A stretch of DNA of 64,000 bases, from NCBI GenBank assembly GCA_033060915.1, contig CM065382.1, positions 5,026,001-5,090,000 of the forward strand, given 5' to 3'. The position numbers were made by a program, and so were the translations under genes. Positions 1-12,829 of the stretch are shown one piece after another. Position 1 is the first letter of the stretch. Every line of letters begins with the position of its first letter. The DNA is from Euryodendron excelsum (Eukaryota > Streptophyta > Magnoliopsida > Ericales > Pentaphylacaceae). The notes beneath the pieces are model-generated. The model worked only from the letters and a program-made list of their open reading frames with translations. It was not told the DNA's origin and did no database searches.

Positions 1-357
1 AGGAGGAAGAACACTAGGCAATGTTCCTCTTTCCAATTATTATATGTTCACATTATATCTTACATACATAACCAGCAAAATGGCCTTGCAGAGAATGAAG
101 CCTTTGTTTCAGAAAATATTATTATTCTAGACATGTGTAAACTGGCGAGTTTCTTCGTTGCATCTATATTTCAGAGTTGTGAGTTTTCATATGTTCCTCA
201 AAAATGTAACAGCTTGGCACATTTTATTGATGTGGTATGGTATGGCAAAAATATCCCCTTAGGAGTGAAATCCTGCACTGTGACTTGCTATGACTCATTG
301 TATAAAATGTTAGCCAGTTAACAAACACGTTTAGAAAATGAGTGTAGTTGAAATATA

Positions 358-600
358 GAAGTTGGATGAATGGTTTCACAAGAAAAGATAAAATAAGAAG
401 TGACGCCATCTTACTTTATATGGTATGGTATGGCCTTGCGCATCGTAGACCAATTAATGCGCCTATAAGGAGAAGTGATTTGATCCAAGTAGAAGGTGGT
501 AAAAGTAATAGAGGAAGACCAAGGAGAACATGGAAAGGATGTGATTGCCTTAAAGTTAATTGAGGATACGCTAGATCCAACTAGAGGAAAAGGATCAAAT
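358..600 (+). mobile_element. LINE (non-LTR retrotransposon) 3' reverse-transcriptase tail fragment
   Basis: The plus strand reads TRKDKIRSDAI, then HRRPINAPIRRSDLIQVEGG, then RGRPRRTWKG. This is the C-terminal tail typical of plant LINE ORF2 proteins (RRP..APVRR.D...EG.K.GRGRP..TW). Reading continues past stops at about 560-600 with the remnant RKRI. It is a decayed fragment of about 240 bp inside the long fifth intron of the PSAT1 gene, in antisense orientation to that gene. No target-site duplication or poly-A tail was located. Confidence 0.7.
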
Positions 601-725
601 CATATATACTCATGCACCTGTATCATATGAGCCTATAAACATGCCCATAAATGCACCTAGATACTAATAGATACCTATGTACATAACCCAATACACAACT
701 GCACAGTCTTAAATGTAAATATAAC

Positions 726-727
<2 letters not shown>

Positions 728-781
<54 letters not shown>
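728..781. repeat. (CT)n microsatellite
   Basis: About 27 uninterrupted CT units inside PSAT1 intron 5. Short reading frames rich in Arg-Glu over this tract are artefacts of the repeat. Confidence 0.97.
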
Positions 782-785
<4 letters not shown>

Positions 786-1664
786 TCAACTTCCATCAGA
801 AAACACCCGGACATGCGTGCCACCGACGGGTCCAACTTGTGTTTGCAAGGAAAAAAATTTAAAAACAGGGACACAGCCAAACACGTGTCACAGCGTTTAT
901 GTTCCAGCCCATGCCGAACACGTATGTGTTCCCCCTCCCTGCCGTGTCGGTGCTTCCTAGGCCTTCACTGAATAGGCAGTCATATTCTGGAAGAAGATAG
1001 CTGCCTTTCCAGTAAAGGCCCAGTTATGGTTTCGTTCTTTTCAAGTACATTAATAGGTTTGGCCATTTAGGAGTATTCAACAGTCAAAAAAGTTCAAAGA
1101 CATGAATAGAAAATAAAGCCTATGTAATGCATTCTGCATTTCTGCAAAAGGAGATTGATAAATTCTACAGATCTTAAAAAACGAAATAAAATAATTTGAA
1201 GTTAAAAACCAAATAATCCCGGACCCAAGATGCGTTTTTCTTCCTTTTTTATTTCTTTTTTTTTTTTTCAAGGCAATGAAGGGGATCTCACTCATCATTA
1301 CGTGTTACTTCTTTAATTATCTACAAGTAAATTTAAAGATTGTAGGTGTAAACGGGGAAAACAGTTTTTCTTTCCTTTTTTAGATTTTAGTTGTAAAAGG
1401 GAAAACACTTATTCTTTCCTTTTTTAATAGAACAAATGGAACTAACGGTTGAACCAGAATTGTTTTATAACCTGTTTTCCAAAACTCAAGCATCTTGGAC
1501 TGAAAATCACAGAGACATCTACATTACACATATGTTATAAGAGAAACCACTTATTTGCCTACCAAAAAAAAAGGAGAAAAAGTCAAATGCAACGTTTAAT
1601 GATTCAAAAAGAAGAGATGAATGGGAATGAAAGGGAAAGAGTTAGAAAAGAGAAATATGGTAAC

Positions 1665-4115
1665 CTCAGAAACGGGAAGACCAAATGTGCATCCAGAAAG
1701 TGTTGCTTTTACTGTCTCAACTGCACCAAGAAGAGGGGCTCCTGATATCAAAAGCCTAACATGTTAAAATAAGCTGCATGCCCAGACACTCTTTTTTCGA
1801 AATTAACATGAAATTTGAAAGGCATACCAACAGCAAAATATGCATGAATGTGTTCATCTAGCCACTCAATATATTTTTTGGGTGCAATTTCCAGCTTCAA
1901 CCACTCTAAAAAGTAGCGGAAGACATTGTTACCCAATGAATGGGCGAAAACAATTGAGGGGCCACCGCGAAGTTTAAGGGCAGTTTCAAAAGTCAGCCTG
2001 CAATGATCACCAAAATATGGAAACTAATCAATTCTACAACTATAATCTGCTTGAATCTGGACTATTTTGCTAATTTCATCTATTTTCAAAACCCAAAGAG
2101 GAATGAGGCAGTTCCTAATTTAAATTCAACAGATCACTAATGCAGATCACAGACTACATTATCAATCTAGGCTAGTAATCTCATTGCATTCAAGCAATGA
2201 ATGACATACTAACCATAGTCATCTTCTGTTTTGAGGATTCAAATTTTTGAAGAACCATACTAAAAAAAGTTATGGAACCAAATTATTACTTTGGGATTGT
2301 CAAACTCGTTTTGATGCTGCTTTGAAAGGTGATGACATTGGACAAGTAGGCTATCAAAAAATTATGCCAGTAAAAGTAGAATGCAAAGGAGATACACAAG
2401 ATCTATGCAAGTATAGCTCTTCTCCTCTAGATTTGATGGTGATAAAATAATTACTATGGGTTTCCAACCTTGTTCTTAAGTGGCGTTGAAACATATACGT
2501 AGGACAATTGCAGTCTATCAAAAAAATGTGCATCACAGCCAGTAAAAGAAGAATGCACGAGAGACATGCGAGATATATACATACTTTAGTTTGTGGAAGT
2601 AAAGATCGCGCTCCTCAAGCTTTGATGGTGACAATCTCCAATCATATGGAACAGCAAGGATTGTATTAGCCTCAATACCAAACTCAATGCACCATTTGAT
2701 CCATTCTTTCCACACTGACGAAAGAGGCCCTGAGGAGGAGTGTCATCCAATGAAGCAAGAAATAAGTAAACTGTAACATTCACCAAATTAGGTACATAAA
2801 CATCTTAAATATTCTGTAGAACTCATTTCGGTGGAGATAGAATTAGGCCACAAGTTCAATGATCCACTTCCCCATCAAAACATCTTGTATATTTCTCAAA
2901 TATAATTTCAAAAGGAAAATAAGTGATAATATAAGCTAGCCTAAACAAGTATGCATGAGTGAGCGTTCCAAATGAAACTTTCTTACAAGGCCACAGCTCC
3001 TCAGATATACTAGAAGAAGAAAGAAGTCACAAAGCCAGATGTTATTTCGCACAGATAGTTAACTGCTACTGTGAAGTGTGATTGTTATTCTAACCAGCAG
3101 AAATAGAAATCAGAGGTTTGAACTGCCTGAAAGGGGGAATCTCTTCCATATTTACCAATGCTGAGAGTAACATCTTATTTGTGTATAACTGATAGAAAAG
3201 CACATCAAGAGCAAGTTTTCCTATAAAAGTGATTTCAGATTTCAAACAATTTGATGATTGTTCCATGCATAAGTTGTTTCATGTTTCAGTCAGAATAACA
3301 CGAAGACATCATACCAACAAAGCAACTAACGTCGATGTGATCAGAGCCTCAAACTCACGAATAACTAGTGTAGGTTAAACAAATAAAGTGGGACCTAAGT
3401 CCTCCCACAGACAAGTAACTCAGTTCAAATACTGAAAACAGCACCCATACATAATTCAGGGCATACAACAATGCAAAATTGAAAGTTGTTCCTCAATTAA
3501 AAACTTTATTATGAATGACTAGTAAGGATTCTAAGTTCCTTCAAAATTTCAGTAAATTAGTTTATGGTATTTTTTCCTTCTTCCTATTTTATTTTATTAG
3601 AAAGCATTCATCAAAAGTTTAACAAGTAAGAACGTAGGTAGCCACCAGAAAAGGTCAACGAATTCTGGTTTCAGCATCATCAAAAAAGAAATAGGGGAAG
3701 GGATACAGTCAAGAGATATGTTGGCAGTTTGAGTTTTTTTCTCTTTCCATGCATTCTTCAGCATTAACACCAACTATCCTGACATCAATCTTATAATATA
3801 ATTATGGAACTCCAAAACATTGATGGCCAAGAGAGTAAGACAGGACCAGGATGTTGAAAAAACAAATTTATGCCATGTAGAGGTCAACCATCACCAACCA
3901 TATATAACCACACCACAAAGCAGGAGCATCCAACCATATGGAAAGCTTAAAATAAAGGATTTGAACTGTTACCTTCCCTAAAACATGGTAATGATATATC
4001 GAGAGAATATTATAAGACACCTACATGCATATATCGATATAGATATGGCTGTGGGCATACATGTGTATCCACATGGACATACGAATATTAAATACTCATG
4101 TGTGTATGTGGGGGG

Positions 4116-4153
<38 letters not shown>

Positions 4154-5441
4154 AGGTTGTGGTGAGGGGGGAGTTTAAGATTCATAACCAAGGACAAAAA
4201 TGAGGAAACATAAATAACACGATAACACAGAATACCTGTTATGTAACCTGGATCAAGCTCGGTGATTGCAGAAAGACCACTATCAGGGCGGGACTTGCAT
4301 TCAGGATGATCTGTTTCATTGTAAGGGTCTAGAAGCATGCACTTTAGCCAGCAGTTGACAGCAGAAAGAAGCTGCATGACAGATGGGAATTTTCTCCTAT
4401 CATCCATGATACTAAGAAATATTAAATAGCATATTTATGATACAATGTGGCGCAGATGGAAAGAATAAAAGTTGTTATAGTCTAGCGCATATGGAACAAA
4501 GCATTTGGCAATGTTTACAAGGATTACCTAGCCCACAAGTTATAGTTGACACTTTCAGCACAAATTTAACAAATATCGAGCAACAGAAGAACAGATCTTT
4601 GTTGCTCGTCTCAACCAGATGAAGTTCATGACGAGGCTTATTTAGTTTTTGTGAACTCTAGAAAAAATAAATAAATCTATAATTTCTAAAAACCAAGAGA
4701 AATTAGTCCAATAGCTCGTGCAATATAGAATAGTTGTTCTGCACAGAATGATAACTTACAGAGGAACAAGTGATAGGTTATTGATTGAATAAGTTGACTA
4801 GACAATACAGCCCATCTAAGAACGCAAGATTTGGTATCTTTCTTGATTGTCAGTTCGTAATATGAAAATTAAGATCGAAATTGGAAAAATCAATACCACG
4901 AATAGGTCAATGAGACTCTAATGTCACAATAGTTATTTTCTCGTTTACAAAGGGAAGTCTCCAAATTAGCAAGAAAGACAATCTGCAGTCATACTAACAA
5001 TAAGGCATGGTTGACAAACAACTAAATATATACATGTATTTAATCTTCGCAATATCAACATAAAACAGACAGAACCTATAGAACCAAACCAAAGAGGGGG
5101 GAAAAGGAAAGAACGAAAGAAACAGAGTATACGGACCAAGAATTAACACGAAACAACCAGATAATAAACAAGAAGTGAGAGAGAATGAATGTTGAAGTGA
5201 TATAGGGCGAGTTTCTTACTTTGGTGGTGTCGAGCCAGACCAAATCGAGAGGGTTGAAATCAAGAGGCGAGTAGGGACAGTCCAAGATTGACCAGGCTCT
5301 GAGCTGAGTCGACGCAAAGCCTGGGATTATGATGCCTGAGAGCTTCGCGTACTCCCCATTAAGCTCGCCGCCATTGACGGCGGCTCTTTGCAGAGCTCCA
5401 AGAAGAAATATAGCCACGATCAGGTACGTCTGTCCTCTCAT
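1665..5441 (-). CDS. PSAT1: Phospholipid:sterol O-acyltransferase (LCAT-like), 5' part, exons 1-5
   Basis: Transfers an acyl group from phospholipids to sterols to make sterol esters; an LCAT/PDAT-family enzyme of the endomembrane system. Exons on the minus strand: 5441-5220, 4371-4236, 2729-2585, 1997-1828 and 1741-1665. All junctions are GT-AG and phases join without a break (74 codons, then phases 1, 2, 1, 0). The start is the ATG at 5441; it is followed by a hydrophobic N-terminal segment (signal or anchor) and then the family block LSGIIIPGFASTQLRAW. Exon 4 carries the nucleophile elbow AHSLG, with the catalytic Ser at about residue 188. Exon 5 reads GAPLLGAVETVKATLSG. The catalytic Asp and His lie in later exons that I could not find between 1 and 1664, so the gene runs off the left edge through a long intron. 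By my recollection this closely matches Arabidopsis At1g04010. Confidence 0.93.
4111..4152. repeat. Poly-G tract (35 consecutive G)
   Basis: Five G, TT, then 35 uninterrupted G at 4118-4152, inside PSAT1 intron 1. Such a homopolymer can form G-quadruplexes and is also a common place for sequencing-length errors, so the true length is uncertain. Confidence 0.95.
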
Positions 5442-5559
5442 TCGCAACGACGAGAGAGAGAGAGAGGCAGAATATTCAGCGAGAGGATGGGAGTTTAAAA
5501 AATTGGAAGGAAGATTTGTGGAAAGGCAATTTATTGCGTTTTCTCCGAACTTCATTTAA

Positions 5560-6339
5560 TTTCCATAAATACCCCCATTTGATCCGCAAATTAACTAAAC
5601 AGTCCACCGCTTGTGGTACGTGGCTTGAGTGGATTGGAAGGTCTGGTGGCTCGTTGTAGTCCCGGAGTTTACTTCGTAATCCAACGGTTTGAGTGGCACT
5701 TGGCGCGCGCCCAAGGTGCGTGATCATGATTGGAGAGATAAGGAAGGGGAAAATATTACCAGCCTATTTGCAACTTGGAGGAGAGGGGGAAATAAAATGA
5801 AAGATGAATTTTTTTTGTTTGATTTTATAAAAAAATAAAATAAAAGTAAAAGAAAAAAATATATATATATTTTTCTCTCTCCTTTCTCTTCTCTTTCGTG
5901 TTTTAGGTAGAATAAACAAGGAAAGAAAAAAAGTATCCCTCCTCTCTCCCAATTTTTAAACGGGCTATATAGGAAGAGCTATTACCAAACATTTTTATTA
6001 TTAAAATTATTAGATACTGAATTTTTTTATTTAAATTTATATCATAATTATGTTAAATGAAAACAATAATTACCGTATCTGAACATATTTAGTATTCAGT
6101 GATATGTTTAGCCACACCAACTCAAAATTGAGGCCCATTTTCAATCAAATTTTGTATTTAAATGATACGTAAGTTATTTACTGTTTAAGACAATTAATTG
6201 TGAAATATATAAATGCATTTTAGCTTTAAATGGTCTATTATAAGCACACTTAATTGTATACACAATTAATGATATTGAATTGTTTGATGTTTTTATATGA
6301 TGTTATACATACATATATACAAAGTCTAACTTTATTATT
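5560..6339. other. Intergenic, upstream of PSAT1; no gene seen
   Basis: AT-rich DNA upstream of the PSAT1 start. It would hold the PSAT1 promoter (CT/GA-rich leader near 5452-5466). No convincing reading frame or RNA gene was recognised. Confidence 0.6.
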
Positions 6340-6764
6340 AATAATGCTAAGATCACTCCTATCGACCACTCTTGTTCAGTTGGCACGCCAACTCAGTCTA
6401 GTTTATAAAAAAACACTAAAAAGTTATGCTTAAACACAGCAATAAGAGGAGAGAGAGAAAGAGGGGTTGTCGAGCAGCTTAACCTCTGACCTCCATCACC
6501 ACCATCGACAACCTTCGCCACCACCAGCACCAACGATCTCCAAAATCATATGTTAAGCAATTGACGAATCATATGTTAAGCAATCTTTCCAAAATCGAAA
6601 TAATCAAGTGTAAACACTAACTGTAATCAGAGTGAAATTAGAAAAAATTATAGAGCTATGATTGATAGGCACAGAGAAAAATAGTGAGCGGGAGTGAGAG
6701 ACGCTGGTGGTGGTGGATGTCACCGGTGGTGGTGATGGCAGTCAAAGGTTGTCCTGCTCAACCA

Positions 6765-6801
<37 letters not shown>

Positions 6802-6942
6802 GAATTATTGTGCTTGAGCAACAAGTTTGAGTACAACTTTTTAATTTATTTTTTATTTTATAAATTGGGCTAAATTGACTTGTCAACTTAATAAGAATGG
6901 TCAGAGGAGTGATCAGTACGAGTGACTCTAGTATTATTGTTT
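6340..6942. mobile_element. Foldback / MITE-like element with long terminal inverted repeats
   Basis: The left arm (about 6340-6520) reappears as reverse complement in the right arm (about 6700-6942). Shared blocks are the ends AATAATRCTARR.TCACTC, a GATCACTCCT..CGACC block, a GA/CT-rich block ending in GGTTGT, and a CATCACCACC block. The middle (about 6520-6700) is unpaired and contains a short internal duplication (AATCATATGTTAAGCAAT). Total length is about 600 bp with arms of about 180 bp. No transposase is encoded. The target-site duplication could not be fixed with certainty. Confidence 0.75.
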
Positions 6943-7361
6943 CATTATAGAGTCTTTGCTATCATAATATGAAAATTCAATTGCCAATTGATTTTTTTTT
7001 TAATGTTTCAAAGTTACTTATGGTTATTTCCTTGTTTGATTCAGCGTACTCCTGTTAATTTCTTAATGATCTAAAAAAGAGTCTGCATTTGTCAATAATA
7101 AGCTTCCGTTCAAGCAAATATTTTCTTAGACTGTATCCCAACTTTAGGATTATGGTTATAGCCTTGAACAAACTATGAAAAAATAATCCCCTTTAACCAT
7201 CGCCTTTAGGTGCTGACACACGACGTGTCACCTTTTGCCTATAACCCGCAACCGAGAGAGAAAAAGTTTCTCCAATTCTTCTTCACTCCCTGATTTGACA
7301 AGAAAAAAATATAAAAAAGTCTACTTTTTACTCTTCTCTCTCTACCAGTTTCTTGCAAAGT

Positions 7362-8123
7362 ACGTTTAGTATAGTTTTTTTATTTAATTTTTTTTAAGTT
7401 TATAAAAAAGATAAAGTCTACTCTCACCGCAAACTTCACTTAGTTTTTACACCCTTATCAAAATGACCCGAAAAAATATTTGGTGAAGTCTTCAACAAAC
7501 ATAGTGTGTCTATCCCTTACCAAAACGACGTTGTTTTAGTAAAGAAAAAAAAAGTCTCAAAGCCAAAATTTAAAAAAAAAAAGATATAAAACCCCAATCT
7601 TTCAAAAACCTACACTAATCTATCTTTCTAGGCCATAAACCTCTCAAAAAAAGACACTGTAAAAAATAAAACTTAATAAAAAAATAAATATTGTCTTTTT
7701 TTTACAGTGTATTTTTTGAAAGGTTTATGGCCTAAGAAGATAAGTTGGTGTAAAGTTTTTGAAAGGTTGGGATTTTATATATATATATATTTTTTTAAAT
7801 TCTGGCTTTGAAACTTTTTTTTTTTCTTACCAAAACGACATCGTTTTGGTAAAGAGCAGACGTACTATGCCTGTCGAAAACTTCACTGAATATTTTTTTC
7901 TTATCAAAACGACGTCATTTTGACAAGGATATAAAAATTTCGGTAAAGTGTGCGGTGGGCGTAGTCTTGCTCTATAAAAAAAAAAAGGTAAGTTTTTTTA
8001 TTTTTTTATTTTTTAATTATCTTTAAATAAAGCATAGTCAAAAAAATAAACAAAATTAAAAAATACTTAACTTTTTTATTTATAAATTAAAAAAATATTT
8101 GACAAAAAAATTATACCAAACAC
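7362..8123. mobile_element. Near-full-length hairpin (foldback) element, termini GTTTRGTATARTTTTTTT
   Basis: The element folds almost end to end around a centre near 7672. The inner arms are nearly identical (CACTGTAAAAAA, then GGCCATAAACCT, then CAACCTTTCAAAAAC-type blocks). The outer arms pair through an ACCAAAACGACGT / ACGTCGTTTTGGT-type block and a CTCACCGC / GCGGTGGGCG block. The ends match each other: GTTTAGTATAGTTTTTTT on the left, and the complement of AAAAAAATTATACCAAAC on the right. No coding capacity was seen. It resembles a palindromic MITE or long inverted-repeat locus. Confidence 0.8.
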
Positions 8124-8837
8124 ATATATACCCTCTCCCCTTACCTCCATTTTATCTTCTTGTCCTTTCTTATTTTTTATTTTTTTCTACAAGTTATGAG
8201 ACTTAAAAGATCAGTGCAACTAGAAGAAGATTATTATTTTTTTATTTTACTTCATCATCATACCCCCTTCTCTTTCATAACCCAACACAGAAATTATTCT
8301 CATTTGAAGCAAACAATCACGGCAAACTAAAAGGTCGTCATAGCACAATAGACAGATACGATCCAATCCAAAATAGCTCGATAGCCATAATAGCATCTCG
8401 TAAAAGTTACTTCATGATGGTATAGAATTTTTTTTGTTTTGTTTAATTGGGATCTGTAGAGGTCACTGATCCATGAAGGTCACCATTGACGGAGGTCACC
8501 GGCTTGGAAATTTGCTAAATAATAATAAAAAAATTATTCTCCTTCATAATTTTATATTGCCTAGGCATTCGTGTTTCCCAGCTGACTAGCACCCATTTTC
8601 ACTGGGCGTGGTGGCTCTGGCGAGAACTAGTGAGTTATATTGACTGTATTATGATATTCACATGTTTTCGGATGTCCAAATCTCTCTCCGGTGATGTAAT
8701 TGCAAAATCTGTCCATGGATTCAGAGTAACGAGATTTCCGCACTTGCATTTCCTCACTTTTGTTGTACAAGAGAGCAAAAGTTACAGATGTGTGTGCATA
8801 TAGATGACTATGTATATACTTTTGTTTGAATTGTTTT
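8124..8837. other. Intergenic; no gene seen
   Basis: AT-rich DNA between the hairpin element and the downstream LTR of the decayed copia element. I see no reading frame with family similarity. Confidence 0.5.
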
Positions 8838-9006
8838 TGCTAGAATGGTAGGAAGACCGTAGAAAGAGAATGATAAATAAAATTTTATTGTAGATGTTGT
8901 GAATTTACAAGAATATTATGTTCTATATATAAAAGAAGATAGAAGGTAAATCAACTATGAATCATGACATAATATTGACTTGACAATGACGACAATAAAC
9001 CTAACA
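8838..9006 (-). repeat. Probable 3' LTR of the decayed copia element (169 bp)
   Basis: Read as minus strand it begins TGTTAGG at 9006 and ends TTCTAGCA at 8838, giving the canonical TG...CA ends. It lies just beyond the RNase H end. With no second LTR to compare, the boundaries rest on the termini alone. Confidence 0.5.
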
Positions 9007-9108
9007 CCAACTTAACCTCTCAATTGTTGGCTTGATAATGAAGGGTTTTTGTTTATATTGGTCACATTAAAATGTTCATATTGTTCATATTAGTAGCCCA
9101 CCACAAAC

Positions 9109-12100
9109 TCAATGTAGTAATGTGGAGATCAAATTGAATTTGGTAACCATATCATGAAACTGTACTGAGTGATGAGACTTGGTGAAGATATTAGCAGTTT
9201 GGACAGCAGATGTCGCAGAGAGAAGATGAACTGTGATATACATGACATGCTGACGAATGAAATGACAATTAATCTCAATATGCTTAGTATGATCATGAAA
9301 CACATTATTATGAGCTATCATGATCGTACTGTAATTGTCATAATAAAGAACAGTAGCATCAGAATCAGAGACACCCATGTCTTAAAATAACTATCGAAGC
9401 TAGAGAAGTTCCTGAGTGGTATCAGCTAATGCACGGTATTCAACCTCAGTGCCAAAGCGAGCAGTAAAGGTCTACTTTTTACTACACCAAGAAAAAAGCA
9501 GAAGCCTGTGATAAACTGTCGATCAGTAGGATCACTAGCCGAATCAATATCAGAATAAGCATGAAGTTGTAGAGAATAGTGGTGAGAATAATGTAGTCCA
9601 TGAAAAAGAGTACTCATAACATAACAAAGAATACGAAAAACTGCAGTATAGCGAGTTGAGTGCGGCGAAGACAAAAATTGACTGACTAGGTGAACAACAT
9701 GTGCAATGTCAGGACGAGTAACAGTGAGGTAGACAAGATTGTCAGCAAGCTGTCTATAAAGAGTAGCATTAGACAGAAGCTCACCATCCAGAGGAGTGAG
9801 ACACACATTAGCTTCTAAAGGTGTGGAAACAGTCTTGCTATCAGTGATACTAGTACGAGTCAGAAGATCTGAGGCATACTTGGCTTGAGAGAGAAAATAA
9901 CCAGTAAAAATATAAAATATCTCAAGGCCAAGGAAATAACTGAGAGGACCAAGATCTTTCATCTCAAATTGTCTGCTAAGAAAATTCTCGAGCTCAAAAA
10001 TACCATGCACATCATCTCTAGTGAGAATCATATCATCCATGTAGAGAAGCAAGAGAACAGTGCCACGTGGAGTTTTGCGAACAAAAAAGAACATAATCAT
10101 AATCACTAGAAGAGAAGCTAAGTTTGTTAATGGTGGAATTAAATTTGGCATAACAAGCACGAGGAGTTTGTTTCATATCATATAGAACACGACGAAGTTT
10201 GTAAACTTGATGTGGAATGTGAGGAGAACCAAGAGGAGGCTACATATAGACTTCCTTAAAGAGATCACCGTTGAGGAACACATTTTTGACATCCATTTGA
10301 TACAAAGGCCATTGTCGAACAACAACAACAACAACGAGACTCCGAATAGAAGTGAGACGAGCAACAAGAGCAAAGGTCTCCTCGTAATCAATGTCATACT
10401 CTTGAGTGAAACCTAAACGGGCTTTTGTACTATTCCACAAAACCATCAAAACGAGTTTTGATCTTATAGACCCATCGACACCCAATTATAGATTTACCAG
10501 GAGGAAGATCAACCAAGTCTCAAGTGTAAGTCTTAGTAAAAGCCTGTAATTCATTATCCATAACTTGCTGCCAAAGAGGGTTATAACTGACCTCGTGATA
10601 AGAGTAAGGATCGTGATGAGCAAGAATAGTGGAGAAACAATGATAATCATGAAATTAAGTAGGGGTCTCCCTTACCCGAGTAGAACGCCTGATAGTGGGC
10701 TCAATAGAGGACAAGGACAGAGATGGATTAGACAAGGAAGAGCTAGCAGGAGGAGTAGGATCAGTAGATGGGGACTCTTTTGGATAGACAGTAATGGGTG
10801 GCACAATAGGCGTCTCAGCAGTAGGTATATCAGTATCCTCAGGAAATAGCTCACTAGTAGGATTAGTAAAGTAAGTAGTGGAAGAATAAGAGGATAAATG
10901 AAATGAGGATAAGGAGAAAAATGTCTTATGTTTCTAAAGACAACATGAAGAGAGACATGAAGACGTTTAGACAGAAGATCCTAATAATGATAACCTTTGT
11001 GCTTAATCCTGTAACCTAAGAAGCAGCAAAGATGAGCTCGAAGCTCCAAGTTGGTGCGCTCATGAGGCTGAAGTAAGATAAAACAGGCACACCTAAAAAA
11101 CACGAAGATAATGATAATCATTAGTAGTACCATATAGACGCTCATAGAGAGTGAGGTTACCTATAGGAGTTGAAGGAACACTGTTAATAGTGTAAATAGC
11201 AGTAAGAACAGCTTTAACCCAAAATTGTTTAGGACCAGAGGTAAAGATAAGAAGAGCACGTGTTATATTAAGGAGACGACGATTTTTTGTTCAGCACGAC
11301 CATTTTGTTGTGAAGTACCAAGACAAGAACGACGAGGAATGGTCCCATGCTCAAGGAGAAAAACAAGAAAAGAGTTGTCACAATACTTCTGAGCATTGTC
11401 AGACCGAAAGATCTTGATATCACAAGAGAATTGTGTTCTGACCATACGAGAAAAATCATAATAAGTTTGTTGAAATTGAGATCGATTTTGCAAGAGATAA
11501 ATCCAGGTATATCTAAATAAATCATCAACAAATATAACAAACTACTTGGATCATCCCATGGTAGAAGTGGGGGAAGGATCCCAAACATCATAGTGGACTA
11601 AATCAAAATGAGCTAAAGAAAGAAAAGTATTGTTATTAAAATATAAAGCCGGTTGTTTGGTAAGTTGATAAGATTGACAATCAAGGTATTTATTATGGAT
11701 CGAGCCTAAAACACCATAAGACAAAAGAAGGCGTAGACGACCTATAGAAACATGACCTAAACGTGAGTGCTAGATATCAAAAGAGGAGTTAGGAGCAAAT
11801 AAAGCAGTAGTAGAAATGGCAGCAGCAGTCTAAGTAAGCAGATGAAAGTGAACGAGTTGAAACAGTCGACCATGTTTACGGTCTATCCCAATAATCTGTC
11901 CTGTCTTTGGATAGGAGCACAACACAACCAGTAGAAGAGAAAAGGACAATAAGGCCAAGATCACATAATTGGTCGATGGAGATAAGATTCAATGTAAGTT
12001 TAGGGATATAATAAGTATGAGGATGTGCAATAGTAGAAGTGAAGACATGACCAATGTAATTAATAGCCATAGGTGAGCCATCGGCATTATAAATGATAGG

Positions 12101-12139
12101 AAGAGTGGACATAGAGAATTTGGAAGAAAAAGTTAACAA
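9109..12139 (-). pseudogene. Copia pol remnants (protease, integrase, RT, RNase H)
   Basis: Open segments on the minus strand, each in its own frame: 12139-11876 (after the protease active site), 11591-11263 (integrase core, SQQNGRAEQK), 10485-10240 and 10160-9426 (reverse transcriptase, with LLLYMDDMILT), and 9378-9109 (RNase H end). The RT block contains an abnormal run of valines, from an expanded CAA-type triplet repeat near 10318-10335 on the plus strand. The breaks between segments are frameshifts and stops, so no functional polyprotein is possible. Confidence 0.85.
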
Positions 12140-12829
12140 GTTTGAAGTCGCACGATTGTTGCACCCTGAATCAAATTACCAAGGAAAAATACCTGAAGTG
12201 GCAGACAAAGTAGTAGAGGATGGATTACCAAAGGTAGTTATAAACTGCTGAAGGAGTACAGAAAGATCACCGACATTAATCATAGAGGAGAAGGAAGGAA
12301 CATTAGAATCTAAAATAGTGGCAGCAGCAGACTTAGGGTGAAAGTCTCGGTGGTGAGGATTTTTAGGACAATCATTACGATAGTGACCAAGGCCATGTCG
12401 ATAACAGTATTGCCATAACCGAATAGGACAAGAAAGTATACGATAATTAGTAACATGGCAAAATGTATAGTCATCGTTTCGAGAAGGAGGATTGAAAAAT
12501 GTCCCAGTAGATTGAGTAGAATAGCTATGAGAACCACCAGAAGCGGACGAACCCTGAGAACTACCTAAAAAATCTCTAGATTGAGAGCTAGAGGTGGCAA
12601 GAACTATGTCTGCAGGTGATGATTAGATGAGACCAAGGCGAGTCTTCTTGGAGAGGAGCTTAAAAATAGCCTATTACAACGAAAGGAGAGGGGATTGATG
12701 CAGAAGAGAGGCTCGAACAGGCTTTAAAAAAATTAGTGAGAGTCATGAGAAACAGAATCAGGCGCTGTTGATCTCGATAGCGAGCAAATTAAGCAGCATC
12801 ATTAGAGCAAGTCCAAGTAGGTTAGATAG

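Larger units (their letters stand above)
8838..12825 (-). mobile_element. Decayed Ty1-copia retrotransposon (5' end missing)
   Basis: Read on the minus strand the order is gag, protease, integrase, RT, RNase H, as in Ty1-copia. Gag remnant near 12825-12690 (PTWTCSNDAA, then RYRDQQRLI); zinc knuckle near 12400 (CYRHGLGHYRNDC); protease DSGC near 12150; integrase pieces at 11591-11263; RT start at 10485-10240 (DYEETFALVARLTSIRSLV); RT with catalytic YMDD near 10040; RNase H tail at 9378-9109 (HTKHIEINCHFIRQH). Frames shift several times and stops are frequent, so it is not translatable. The gag is cut off at about 12825, next to a different LTR, and no 5' LTR was found. Confidence 0.9.

Noticed and set aside
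4096..4407. Proline-run protein on the minus strand
   Set aside because: Combination of real PSAT1 exon 2 with translation of the poly-G tract through the intron; only 4236-4371 is coding.
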